Assembly: GCA_036502405.1 (NCBI GenBank)
Contig: DASXYP010000057.1
Span: 1-21,081, forward strand
Source: Chersky-806 sp036502405
Lineage (GTDB): Bacteria; Actinomycetota; Acidimicrobiia; IMCC26256; JAENVU01
DNA: 21,081 nucleotides
Direction of reading: 5' to 3'
Made by a program: the position numbers and the translations under genes. The notes beneath the pieces were generated by a model that was given only the letters and a program-made list of their open reading frames with translations, ran no database searches and was not told the origin of the DNA. Positions 14,532 to 21,081 of the stretch are shown in pieces. Numbering within the stretch: the stretch's first letter is position 1; every line of letters starts with the position of its first letter.

Positions 14532-14635
14532 GCGCAACCGTGACGGGCGTCGGTTCGGACCGGTGGGCCGGCGGAGCGGCCTGCCGGAGCAGTGGTTGCC
14601 GGCCCGGCCCGAAGGGCCAGGAGCGGGAAGCATGA
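14528..14635 (+). CDS. Possible 35-residue peptide coupled between Rieske gene and sufC
   Basis: An ATG at 14528 overlaps the Rieske stop (ATGA), and its TGA at 14633-14635 overlaps the sufC start (ATGA at 14632-14635), so the frame exactly fills the 100-base gap. The product (MSATVTGVGSDRW...) is 35 residues, Gly/Arg-rich, and has two cysteines (Cys19 and Cys24 in ACRSSGCRPGPKG). No ribosome site of its own is seen, so it would depend on re-initiation. It could be a real peptide, a translational bridge to sufC, or a coincidence; I know no family for it. Confidence 0.4.
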   Translation: MSATVTGVGSDRWAGGAACRSSGCRPGPKGQEREA

Positions 14636-15423
14636 GCGGCTTGATCATCAAGGACCTGCACGCGTCGGTCCAGGGGCAGGAGATCCTGCGCGGCGTCGAG
14701 CTCGAGCTGCACCCGGGTGAGGTGCACGCGCTCATGGGGCCCAACGGCTCGGGGAAGTCGACGCTCGCGCACGTGCTGATGGGCCGCAGCGACTACGAGG
14801 TCACCGCAGGCTCGGTGCAGCTCGACGGGGTCGAGCTCCTCGGCCGGCCGACCTGGGAGCGCGCCGCGGCCGGGTTGTTCCTGTCGCACCAGTACCCGGT
14901 CGAGATCCCCGGTGTGCGCGTCGAGGACCTGCTCGACGCGGCCGGCGACGGCAGGGACACCGGCCTCGGCGAGCGAGTGCGCGCGGAGGCGCACCGGCTC
15001 GCGGTCGCGGACGAGTTCCTCGAGCGCGGGGTGAACATCGACTTCTCTGGCGGCGAGCAGAAGCGGGCGGAGACGCTGCAGCTCGCGTTGCTCAAGCCCC
15101 GCTTCGCGATCCTCGACGAGCTCGACTCCGGCCTCGACGTCGACGCGCTGCGCGACGTCTCGCGCCGCATCGAGGCGATGACCGAGGAGGACGACCTCGG
15201 CGTCCTCGCGATCACGCACTACTCGCGGTTGCTCACCGAGCTGCGTCCCGACGTCGTCCACGTCTTCATGGCCGGCCGGGTCGTCACCAGCGGGGGCCCG
15301 GAGCTGGCGGACGAGCTCGAGCGCACCGGGTACGACGGCCTGGCCGAACGACTCGGCATCGAGGTCCAGACCGTCGCCGCCCCGACCGAGGAAGCCGACC
15401 CATTCGCGGAGCCCGGCTTCTGA
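14632..15423 (+). CDS. sufC: Fe-S cluster assembly ATPase SufC (first copy)
   Basis: ABC-type ATPase that drives conformational change of SufBD. 263 residues from ATG 14632, behind GGAG/GGGAAG at 14620-14630. Intact motifs: Walker A GPNGSGKST (36-44), Q-loop SHQYPVEIPGV (Gln87), signature FSGGEQKR (138-145), Walker B AILDELDSGLD with Glu163, and the H-loop THY with His196. It differs from the second copy at 20691-21081 in usually conserved spots (SGGEQKRAETLQ against SGGEKKRNEILQ; DELDSGLD against DETDSGLD). A 20-residue acidic tail (PTEEADPFAEPGF) ends the protein. It is the last gene of the plus-strand suf operon. Confidence 0.95.
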   Translation: MSGLIIKDLHASVQGQEILRGVELELHPGEVHALMGPNGSGKSTLAHVLMGRSDYEVTAGSVQLDGVELLGRPTWERAAAGLFLSHQYPVEIPGVRVEDLLDAAGDGRDTGLGERVRAEAHRLAVADEFLERGVNIDFSGGEQKRAETLQLALLKPRFAILDELDSGLDVDALRDVSRRIEAMTEEDDLGVLAITHYSRLLTELRPDVVHVFMAGRVVTSGGPELADELERTGYDGLAERLGIEVQTVAAPTEEADPFAEPGF

Positions 15424-15433
15424 GAACAGCTCC

Positions 15434-15481
15434 TTTCGGGGCGCGTTCGACGCACCCGGGCACGTACGACGCGCCCCGAAA
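15434..15481. terminator. Bidirectional terminator between sufC and the L,D-transpeptidase gene
   Basis: Perfect 13-base arms TTTCGGGGCGCGT (15434-15446) and ACGCGCCCCGAAA (15469-15481) with a 22-base loop, in the middle of a 67-base convergent gap. It starts 11 bases after the sufC stop and ends 9 bases from the stop of the convergent gene. The stem is symmetrical, so it could serve both strands, although no free T tract follows. Confidence 0.6.
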
Positions 15482-15490
15482 CCAGCCCGG

Positions 15491-16525
15491 TCAGGTCGTG
15501 GGGGGTGTCGGCCCGGTCGTCGGCGTCGTGATCGGCGCGGTGGTCGGCGGGACGGTGGCCGGCACCGTCGGCGGCGGGACCACCGGAGCGGCGGGCGGGA
15601 CCGTCGGCGCCGTCGTGGGCGGGGGTGCGATCGGCGTGCTCGAGATGACTTTCTCCGGCGTGCCGCCGAAGACGTAGACGGGGTCACCGACGTGCACGAG
15701 CGTGTGCCAGTACTCCGCGATGTGCATCGGGATGCGGGTGCACCCGTGCGACGCGGGGTACGTCGGCACCTCCTCGTAGCCGTGCACCGCGATGCCCCCG
15801 TTGAAGTAGAAGGGGTTGTACAGCTGGCCGAGCGGCGACTTGTCCCAGCCGCTCACGAAGCGCGTGTACGTGAACCGGCCCGAAGGTGTGTTCGCGTACT
15901 CGCAGACGCGTTGGGTCGGGTTCACCCGTGGGGTGCTGTAGCAGTACCGGGCGCCCGAGCCGCTGGACGTCGTGGTGATGAGGCGCACCTGGTAGTCCTG
16001 GTAGAGCGTGATCACCTGCTTGGTGATGTCGATCTCGGTACGGTTCGCCTCACCGCTCGGCTGCAGCGGCTCGGGGTACCTGAAGCTCGCGAGTGCCAGC
16101 GCCTCGGTCGGCCCGATCTTGCCGGTGCGGGGGGCACCGATGATCTTCTGCAGCGCTTCGACCGCATAGGCCATGTCGCCGCCGTACTGGCCGTCGACCG
16201 CGCCCGGGTCGAAGTGGATGTCGACGAGGCGCTGCTGGTACGCCTTGACGACGTCGCCGCTCGATCCCGGGCCCATCGTCCCGCCCGGGATGGCGGGCAA
16301 CATGACCGCGGTGGGCTGGATCAGGCCCGGGCGGGTGGAGGTGGTGCTGGCCGGGGCCGTCGTGGTCGTCGCCCGGTCGGCCACGCCCTTCGCGTTGCCC
16401 AGGTCGGCCGACCCGGAGTGGCCGGAGTCCGATCGCAGGAGCGCGAACGCGACTCCGGCGATGACGAGGACGCCGACGAGCGCGCCGACCGTGACCCAGA
16501 TCCAGGGACGCGCGAGCTTCTTCAG
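15491..16525 (-). CDS. L,D-transpeptidase (YkuD) with peptidoglycan-binding domain, start uncertain
   Basis: The enzyme makes 3-3 cross-links in peptidoglycan outside the membrane. The frame stays open upstream of the first standard start (GTG 16384) and encodes KKLARPWIWVTVGALVGVLV plus more hydrophobic residues right after a CTG at 16525, a textbook signal anchor. I place the start there (344 residues); GTG 16384 would give 297 residues and no export signal. Parts: anchor (about 8-30), Thr/Ala linker, peptidoglycan-binding helices (about 85-147, GDVVKAYQQRLVDIHFDPG), a YkuD domain (about 160-290) with His248 in AVHGYEEVP and SHGCTRIP (His260, Cys262 nucleophile), and a Pro/Thr tail of about 50 residues. 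It is convergent with sufC and divergent from the monooxygenase gene. Confidence 0.85.
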   Translation of the reverse strand: MKKLARPWIWVTVGALVGVLVIAGVAFALLRSDSGHSGSADLGNAKGVADRATTTTAPASTTSTRPGLIQPTAVMLPAIPGGTMGPGSSGDVVKAYQQRLVDIHFDPGAVDGQYGGDMAYAVEALQKIIGAPRTGKIGPTEALALASFRYPEPLQPSGEANRTEIDITKQVITLYQDYQVRLITTTSSGSGARYCYSTPRVNPTQRVCEYANTPSGRFTYTRFVSGWDKSPLGQLYNPFYFNGGIAVHGYEEVPTYPASHGCTRIPMHIAEYWHTLVHVGDPVYVFGGTPEKVISSTPIAPPPTTAPTVPPAAPVVPPPTVPATVPPTTAPITTPTTGPTPPTT

Positions 16526-16567
16526 CGGACTCGGCCTTCTCGAACGGGGGGAGGAAGGATGCGAAAT

Positions 16568-16582
16568 CGTACCGATGGTACG
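16568..16582. promoter_or_regulatory. Palindrome upstream of the L,D-transpeptidase gene
   Basis: CGTACC-GAT-GGTACG is a perfect 6+3+6 inverted repeat about 43 bases upstream of the inferred CTG start. On the minus strand it overlaps a TACGAT -10-like box. It is a candidate operator for the transpeptidase gene. Confidence 0.35.
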
Positions 16583-16608
16583 GCTCCCTGCGGGGTCGCG
16601 ATCCTAAC

Positions 16609-16636
16609 TTGACCGTTGGGTCAAGGGCGATAGCGT
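16609..16636 (+). promoter_or_regulatory. Leaderless promoter with operator-like palindrome for the monooxygenase operon
   Basis: TTGACC (-35, 16609-16614), a 16-base spacer and TAGCGT (-10, 16631-16636) are followed by 7 bases and the GTG at 16644. The -35 box is the left arm of a perfect palindrome TTGACC-GTTG-GGTCAA (16609-16624), so a dimeric repressor bound here would block the promoter. No ribosome site precedes the GTG. Confidence 0.6.
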
Positions 16637-16643
16637 TCGGCGC

Positions 16644-17813
16644 GTGCGGTGCTTCGCGTTCCATCTGATGCCCTACATCGGGTTGGATCCGTCCTACGAA
16701 GGCCCGGCCTGGGTGACCGTGCCGAACTCCCTGTACGACCCCGCGGTCGGCAGCCGGCTCTACAACCGGTACCTGGACGAGCTCATCTCGGCCGAGGACC
16801 TGGGCTTCGACGGGGTCTGCGTGAACGAGCACCACCAGAACGCGTACGGCAACATGCCGTCGCCGAACCTCGTCGCGTCGATCCTGGCCCGCCAGACGTC
16901 GCGGGTGAAGATCGCGGTCGTCGGCAACGCCCTGCCCCTCTACGACCCCCCGACCCGGGTGGCCGAGGAGTTCGCCATGATCGACGTGATCAGCGGCGGA
17001 CGGCTCATCGCGGGCATGGTCGTGGGCGGCGGCCCCGAGTACTACTCGTTCTCCGTGAACCCGACCCAGGCCCGGGAGCGGTTCCGGGAGGCGCACGACC
17101 TGATCAAGAAGGCGTGGACCGAGCCCGGGCCGTTCGAGTGGGTGAGCAAGCACTTCCGCATCCGCTACGTGAACCCGTGGCCCCGCCCGCTCCAGCAGCC
17201 CCACCCGGAGATCTGGATCCCGGGCGCGGGCTCGCTCGAGACGTTCGAGTTCGTGGCGCACAACCGCTACTCGTACATGGGGATCCCGTACTTCCGCTTC
17301 GACGTGTTCGAGCGGTACTTCTCGATGTTCCGCGACGCGTGTGAGGCCGAGGGCTACACCGCCGACCCGCTCCAGGCGGGATGGCTCGTGCCCATCTACG
17401 TCGCCGAGACCGACGAGCAGGCCCGCAAGGAGTACGAGGAGCACCTCTGGTACTTCGTGAAGCGGTTGCTGCCGGGGATCACGATCCAGCCGCCCGGCTA
17501 CACGTCCGTGCGCTCGCTGGCCAGCATCCTGAAGTCGGCCGGAACGTTCATGCTCAACGTCGAGACGTGGGAGCAGATCATCGAGGGCCGGTACGCGATC
17601 GTCGGCTCTCCGGACACGGTGGCCGACACGTTGATCGACAGCCTCGGCCGGCTCGGCACCGGCAACCTGCTCGGGCTCTTCCAGCTCGGCAGCCTCCCGC
17701 ACGACCTCACCGCGAAGAACATGGCGCTGTTCGCGGACAAGGTGCTGCCGCGGCTGCGGGCGGAGTTCCCCGAAGGCGCGCCGGTCTACCGGCCGGCGGC
17801 GAAGGTCGCCTGA
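16644..17813 (+). CDS. Luciferase-like (LLM class) flavin-dependent monooxygenase
   Basis: 389 residues from GTG 16644, placed by the promoter 7 bases upstream and by the normal family N-terminus MRCFAFHLMPY. The TIM-barrel strings of bacterial-luciferase-type enzymes are present: DLGFDGVCVNEHHQNAYG (about 52-69), RVKIAVVGNALPLYDPPTRVAEEFAMIDVISGGRLIAGMVVG (about 86-127), PEIWIPGAGS and a late IVGSPDTVADTLIDSL. The EHH motif and SGGR loop are typical of enzymes using FMNH2 from a separate reductase. The substrate is not evident. The stop shares bases with the start of the hydrolase gene (TGATG), so the two form one unit, likely oxygenation followed by hydrolysis of the product. Confidence 0.92.
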   Translation: MRCFAFHLMPYIGLDPSYEGPAWVTVPNSLYDPAVGSRLYNRYLDELISAEDLGFDGVCVNEHHQNAYGNMPSPNLVASILARQTSRVKIAVVGNALPLYDPPTRVAEEFAMIDVISGGRLIAGMVVGGGPEYYSFSVNPTQARERFREAHDLIKKAWTEPGPFEWVSKHFRIRYVNPWPRPLQQPHPEIWIPGAGSLETFEFVAHNRYSYMGIPYFRFDVFERYFSMFRDACEAEGYTADPLQAGWLVPIYVAETDEQARKEYEEHLWYFVKRLLPGITIQPPGYTSVRSLASILKSAGTFMLNVETWEQIIEGRYAIVGSPDTVADTLIDSLGRLGTGNLLGLFQLGSLPHDLTAKNMALFADKVLPRLRAEFPEGAPVYRPAAKVA

Positions 17814-18625
17814 TGCCGGAGTTCGTCGAGGAGCGCATCGACGCGCCCGTCGGCACGATCCAGGTCTGGCGCGCCGGGAGCGGTCCGCAGCTGGTGTACC
17901 TGCACTCCGCCGGGGGCGAGAACGTGACCCCGGCGCTCGAGCAGCTCGCCGACAGCTTCGAGGTGCTGGTCCCGATCTTCCCCGGCTTCGCGGAGTCCGA
18001 GGGCATCGAGGCGATCGACGGGATGGAGGACGCCGTCTTCCACCTCCTCGACGTGTGGGAGCTGCTCGGGCTCGACGCGCCGCCGGTGCTCGGGCTCTCG
18101 CTCGGTGGGTGGCTCGCGCTCGAGCTGGCGACCCGCTACCCCGAACGGGTGTCGCGGATGGTGCTCGTGAACCCCGTCGGCATCTACCTCGAGGACGCGC
18201 CGATGGGCGAGATGTTCGGCCGGACGCCCGGCGAGCTCGCCGACATGCTGTTCGCCGACCAGAGCTTCCCGATCGCGGCGGCCATGCACGACATGGACGC
18301 GTTTGCCGGTGACGTCGGCCGCGAGACGGAGATCCCGATCGAGCTCGTGCTGCCGATGTGGAAGGCGCTCGGGGCGACCGCCCGCCTCGGTTGGGACCCC
18401 TACCTCCACAACCCGAAGCTGCGCGATCGGCTCCGACGCATCACCGCGCCGACGCTCGTCGTCGCCGGCGCCCAGGACGGTCTCGTGCCGATGGCGTACG
18501 CGGAGACGTTCGCGGCTGAGATCCCCGACGCGCGCCTCGCGGTCGTCGAAGGCGCTGCGCACTGGTTGCCGTTCGAGAAGCCGGACGAGCTGACCGCGCT
18601 CGTCCGCGACTTCCTCGCCGAGTAG
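17813..18625 (+). CDS. Alpha/beta hydrolase paired with the monooxygenase
   Basis: 270 residues from ATG 17813, which overlaps the stop of the monooxygenase gene. It is a complete alpha/beta-hydrolase fold: oxyanion region YLHSAGGEN (about 29-37), nucleophile elbow GLSLGG (Ser96), cap (about 125-195), acid Asp222 in GAQDGLVP and His250 in GAAHWLPFEKP. No signal peptide, so cytoplasmic. The tight coupling implies that it acts on the oxygenase product, for example an ester or carbon-carbon bond made labile by oxygenation; the substrate is unknown. Confidence 0.9.
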   Translation: MPEFVEERIDAPVGTIQVWRAGSGPQLVYLHSAGGENVTPALEQLADSFEVLVPIFPGFAESEGIEAIDGMEDAVFHLLDVWELLGLDAPPVLGLSLGGWLALELATRYPERVSRMVLVNPVGIYLEDAPMGEMFGRTPGELADMLFADQSFPIAAAMHDMDAFAGDVGRETEIPIELVLPMWKALGATARLGWDPYLHNPKLRDRLRRITAPTLVVAGAQDGLVPMAYAETFAAEIPDARLAVVEGAAHWLPFEKPDELTALVRDFLAE

Positions 18626-18630
18626 GCGAG
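18614..18630 (+). terminator. Short hairpin at the end of the hydrolase gene
   Basis: CTCGCC-GAGTA-GGCGAG spans the hydrolase stop codon, in an 18-base convergent gap with the 59-residue gene. The stem is only 6 bases and no T tract follows, so this is a weak candidate. Confidence 0.3.
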
Positions 18631-18643
18631 GAGCCGGCGGCGA

Positions 18644-18823
18644 TCAGCCGGTCGGCTGGCTCTCTTCCTCCAGCAGCTGCTCCAACGCGTCCGGGCTCCC
18701 CGGGATCGCGAGGCGCAGGTCCAGGAGGAAGTCGAGGACTTCGGCGCCCGAGACGAGATCACGGCTGCCGAAACGCTCGAGTGCTGCGTCGATCATGCTC
18801 ACGAGTGCTGTCTGGTCAGCCAT
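18644..18823 (-). CDS. Small acidic protein of unknown function
   Basis: 59 residues from ATG 18823, with a good GGGAGG ribosome site (18830-18835) 6 bases upstream. The product (MADQTALVSMIDAALERFGS...) is helical and acidic, with SGAEVLDFLLDLRLAI in the middle and LEQLLEEESQ near the end; it has no cysteines, membrane helix or signal. I do not recognise a family. It lies 149 bases after sufU on the same strand, behind a hairpin and a possible promoter, so it is probably separately transcribed. Confidence 0.75.
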   Translation of the reverse strand: MADQTALVSMIDAALERFGSRDLVSGAEVLDFLLDLRLAIPGSPDALEQLLEEESQPTG

Positions 18824-18869
18824 TGGGTTCCTCCCGGTCGGCGTAGTAGTCAACCTACCGCGCGCGAGT

Positions 18870-18899
18870 TCCATACCCGTGTCACGAAGGTTTCCTCAA
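18870..18899 (-). promoter_or_regulatory. Possible promoter of the small acidic protein gene
   Basis: On the minus strand TTGAGG (18894-18899), an 18-base spacer and TATGGA (18870-18875) lie upstream of the ribosome site at 18830-18835. The -10 match is imperfect (no final T), so this is tentative. Confidence 0.3.
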
Positions 18900-18924
18900 T
18901 GAGAAGACAACAGTCACACTCGTT

Positions 18925-18952
18925 GCGCAATGGGCTGACCGGCCCAATGCGC
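18925..18952 (-). terminator. Hairpin downstream of sufU
   Basis: Inverted repeat of 11-base arms GCGCAATGGGC (18925-18935) and GCCCAATGCGC (18942-18952), with one central mismatch and a 6-base loop, starting 20 bases after the sufU stop. No T tract follows on the minus strand. It is the likely end of the second suf operon. Confidence 0.5.
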
Positions 18953-18972
18953 GCGACGGCGGAGGCGTCGAC

Positions 18973-19449
18973 CTAGGCCGGGACCTCGTCGAGGCCCTGT
19001 TGCAGGGTGTTCCAGGCCAGGGTGGCGCACTTGATCCGCACCGGGAACTTCACCACGCCCTGCAGTGCCTCGAGGTCGCCGAGGGCGACACCGTCGAGCT
19101 CCGCTTGGAGGTCCGCACCGTCGGACTCGCCCTCGAGCTTGGACTCGTGGATCGACATGAGCGCCTTGAACGCGCTGATCAGGCGGCGCGCCTCCTCGAC
19201 GGACTTGCCCTTCACCGCGGCACTCATCATCGACGTCGACGCTTGGCTGATCGAGCAGCCCTGGCCGCCGATCTTCACGTCGACGACAGTGCCGTCCTCC
19301 ACCACCAGGTAGAGCACGACCTCGTCCCCGCAGAGCGGGTTGAAGCCCTCCGACTTGGTGGCCGGCGGCGTGGGGAGCTCCCCGCGGTTCCGCGGCGAGC
19401 GGTAGTGGTCGAGGATGATCTCGCGATAGAGGTCTTCGAGTCCGGGCAC
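18973..19449 (-). CDS. sufU: SufU-type sulfur-transfer / scaffold protein
   Basis: SufU receives persulfide sulfur from SufS in Gram-positive type SUF systems. 158 residues from GTG 19449, preceded by TAAGGA, which overlaps the sufS stop (12 bases between the genes). Zinc/active-site residues are in place: Cys40 and Asp42 in NPLCGDE, Cys65 in GGQGCSISQAS and Cys141 in RIKCATLAWNTL. The extra segment about 100-130 between the second and last cysteine (HESKLEGES...) is typical of SufU and absent from IscU. It is the last gene of sufC2-sufS-sufU and is followed by a hairpin. Confidence 0.96.
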   Translation of the reverse strand: MPGLEDLYREIILDHYRSPRNRGELPTPPATKSEGFNPLCGDEVVLYLVVEDGTVVDVKIGGQGCSISQASTSMMSAAVKGKSVEEARRLISAFKALMSIHESKLEGESDGADLQAELDGVALGDLEALQGVVKFPVRIKCATLAWNTLQQGLDEVPA

Positions 19450-19461
19450 GGTGTCTGATCC

Positions 19462-20690
19462 TTAGGGGGCGAAGAACTTCTCGGCCTTGACCAGCGACTC
19501 CACGAGCGCGTCGGCGTCGGCCTCGTCGTTGTACACGTAGAACGAGGCGCGCGTCGTCGCGGGCACCCCGAGCACCCGCATGAGCGGCTTGGCGCAGTGA
19601 TGGCCGGCGCGCACGCAGACCGCGTCCTCGTCGAGGACCTGCGAGATGTCGTGGGCGTGGATCCCGTCGAACAGGAACGAGATCGCACCGCCGCGCACGG
19701 CGACGTCGCGGGGGCCGTAGATCGTGATCTTGTCGCCCAGGCGTTCGTCGAGGGCGTCGAGGGCGTACCGGGTGAGCTCGACCTCGTGGCGACGCACCTC
19801 GTCCATGCCCAGCGTCTCGAGGTAGTCGACCGCGGCCCCGAAGCCGATGGCCTCCGCGATCGCGGGTGTCCCCGCTTCGAACTTCCAGGGCACGTCGTTG
19901 GTCGTGAACCCGTCCTTGCGCACGTCGCGGATCATCTCGCCGCCGCCGAGGAACGGTGGCATCGCCTCCAGCAGCTCCCGGCGCGCCCAGAGCGCACCGA
20001 TGCCCGAAGGGCCGAGCATCTTGTGCGCGGTGATCACGACGAAGTCGGCGTCCCAGTCGCGCACGTCCACCGGGAGGTGCGGCGCGGCCTGGCTCGCGTC
20101 GACCAGCACCAGCGCGCCGGCCGCGTGTGCCGCGCGCGCGAGGGGGCCGATGTCGTTGATGGTGCCGAGCACGTTCGACATCGCGGTGATCGCCAGCAGC
20201 TTGGCGCCGCGCAGGATGTCGCCGATCGAGGTGAGATCGAGGCGGTAGTCAGGGGTGAGGGGGATCCAGCGCAGCTCGATGCCGCGCTCGGAGGCCAGCA
20301 TCAGCCACGGCACCACGTTGGCGTGGTGCTCCATCTCGCTCAGGACGACGACGTCACCCTCGGCGAGGTTGGCGCGCGCCCAGGTGTACGCCACGAGGTT
20401 GATCGCCTCGGTCGCGTTGCGAACGAAGACGATCTCCTCGGTCTCGCGGGCGTTGACGAACCCGGCGACCTTGGCGCGGGCGGCCTCGTACGCCTGCGTG
20501 CTCTCGGCCGCGATCGTGTAGACGCCGCGGTGCACGTTCGCGTACGACGTTCGGTACAGGTGCTCCATCGCGTCCAGCACGGCGGTCGGCTTCTGCGAGC
20601 TCGAGGCGCTGTCCAGGTACACGAGCCGCTTCCCGTTCACCTCGCGCTCGAGGATCGGGACGTCCAGCTTGATCTTGGCGACGTCGATGG

Positions 20691-20694
<4 letters not shown>
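19462..20694 (-). CDS. sufS: Cysteine desulfurase SufS
   Basis: PLP enzyme that takes sulfur from cysteine for Fe-S cluster assembly. 410 residues from ATG 20694, whose bases overlap the stop of the upstream sufC copy (ATGA). Class II features: YLDSASSSQKP (about 26-36), NVHRGVYTIAAEST, SEMEHHANVVPW, VDASQAAPHLPVDV, PLP-binding Lys225 in ITAHKMLGPSGIG and catalytic Cys367 in RAGHHCAKPLM. GFTTNDVPWKFEAGTP matches the substrate-loop area. The length is normal. It is paired with sufU just downstream, its usual sulfur acceptor. Confidence 0.97.

Positions 20695-21081
<387 letters not shown>

Noticed and set aside
14606..14618. GGCCC-GAA-GGGCC hairpin before sufC as an attenuator
   Set aside because: Only a 5-base stem in very GC-rich DNA, lying inside the coupled small ORF and upstream of the sufC ribosome site; not enough to call a regulatory element.
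16050..17702. A 550-codon minus-strand frame across the transpeptidase and monooxygenase genes
   Set aside because: It crosses two convincing genes and their divergent promoter and contains no domain I can recognise.

Overview
The window is GC-rich, almost fully coding DNA from an actinomycete-type bacterium. The gene content (UPF0182 membrane protein, sortase E, YlbL-type PDZ/Lon protease, DivIVA, SufBD-Rieske-SufC, a luciferase-like monooxygenase paired with a hydrolase) and the start signals fit Actinomycetota. An HPSEL motif ahead of the membrane anchor of a degenerate protease, together with an MreB, leads me to suggest class Acidimicrobiia; that placement is inference from memory of families, not a search result. 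I see no tRNA, rRNA, CRISPR array, insertion sequence or prophage block.

Layout. Positions 1-1598 (minus strand) hold the start of a siroheme-decarboxylase/AsnC-type gene and, just upstream of it, a membrane-anchored trypsin/PDZ protein that has lost all three catalytic residues. Divergent from it are moaE (1781-2263), a 58-residue membrane protein and mreB, which appears to start at CTG (2455-3462). A HEAT-repeat gene (minus, 3572-4234) lies convergent with mreB. It is followed on the plus strand by a class E-like sortase, a PDZ/Lon-like serine protease, a 650-residue DivIVA-like protein whose C-terminus resembles a phage MuF head-morphogenesis domain, and a UPF0182 membrane protein.

From 11435 a clear promoter precedes sufB-sufD-Rieske-(35-codon ORF)-sufC, all overlapping or coupled, ending at 15423 in a long inverted repeat shared with a convergent L,D-transpeptidase (minus). 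A divergent region with two perfect palindromes separates that gene from a leaderless luciferase-like monooxygenase plus an alpha/beta hydrolase. The right end (minus) carries a second Fe-S cluster operon, sufC2-sufS-sufU, cut by the window edge, and then a 59-residue gene of unknown role.

How the genes fit together. The two suf blocks provide scaffold (SufBD), ATPase (two different SufC copies), cysteine desulfurase (SufS) and sulfur transfer (SufU). Sortase, L,D-transpeptidase, MreB, DivIVA-like protein and the two protease-like anchored proteins are envelope and growth functions. A recurring signal is a TANNNT -10 box 6-8 bases before the start codon at five genes, which indicates frequent leaderless transcription and decides several start sites.
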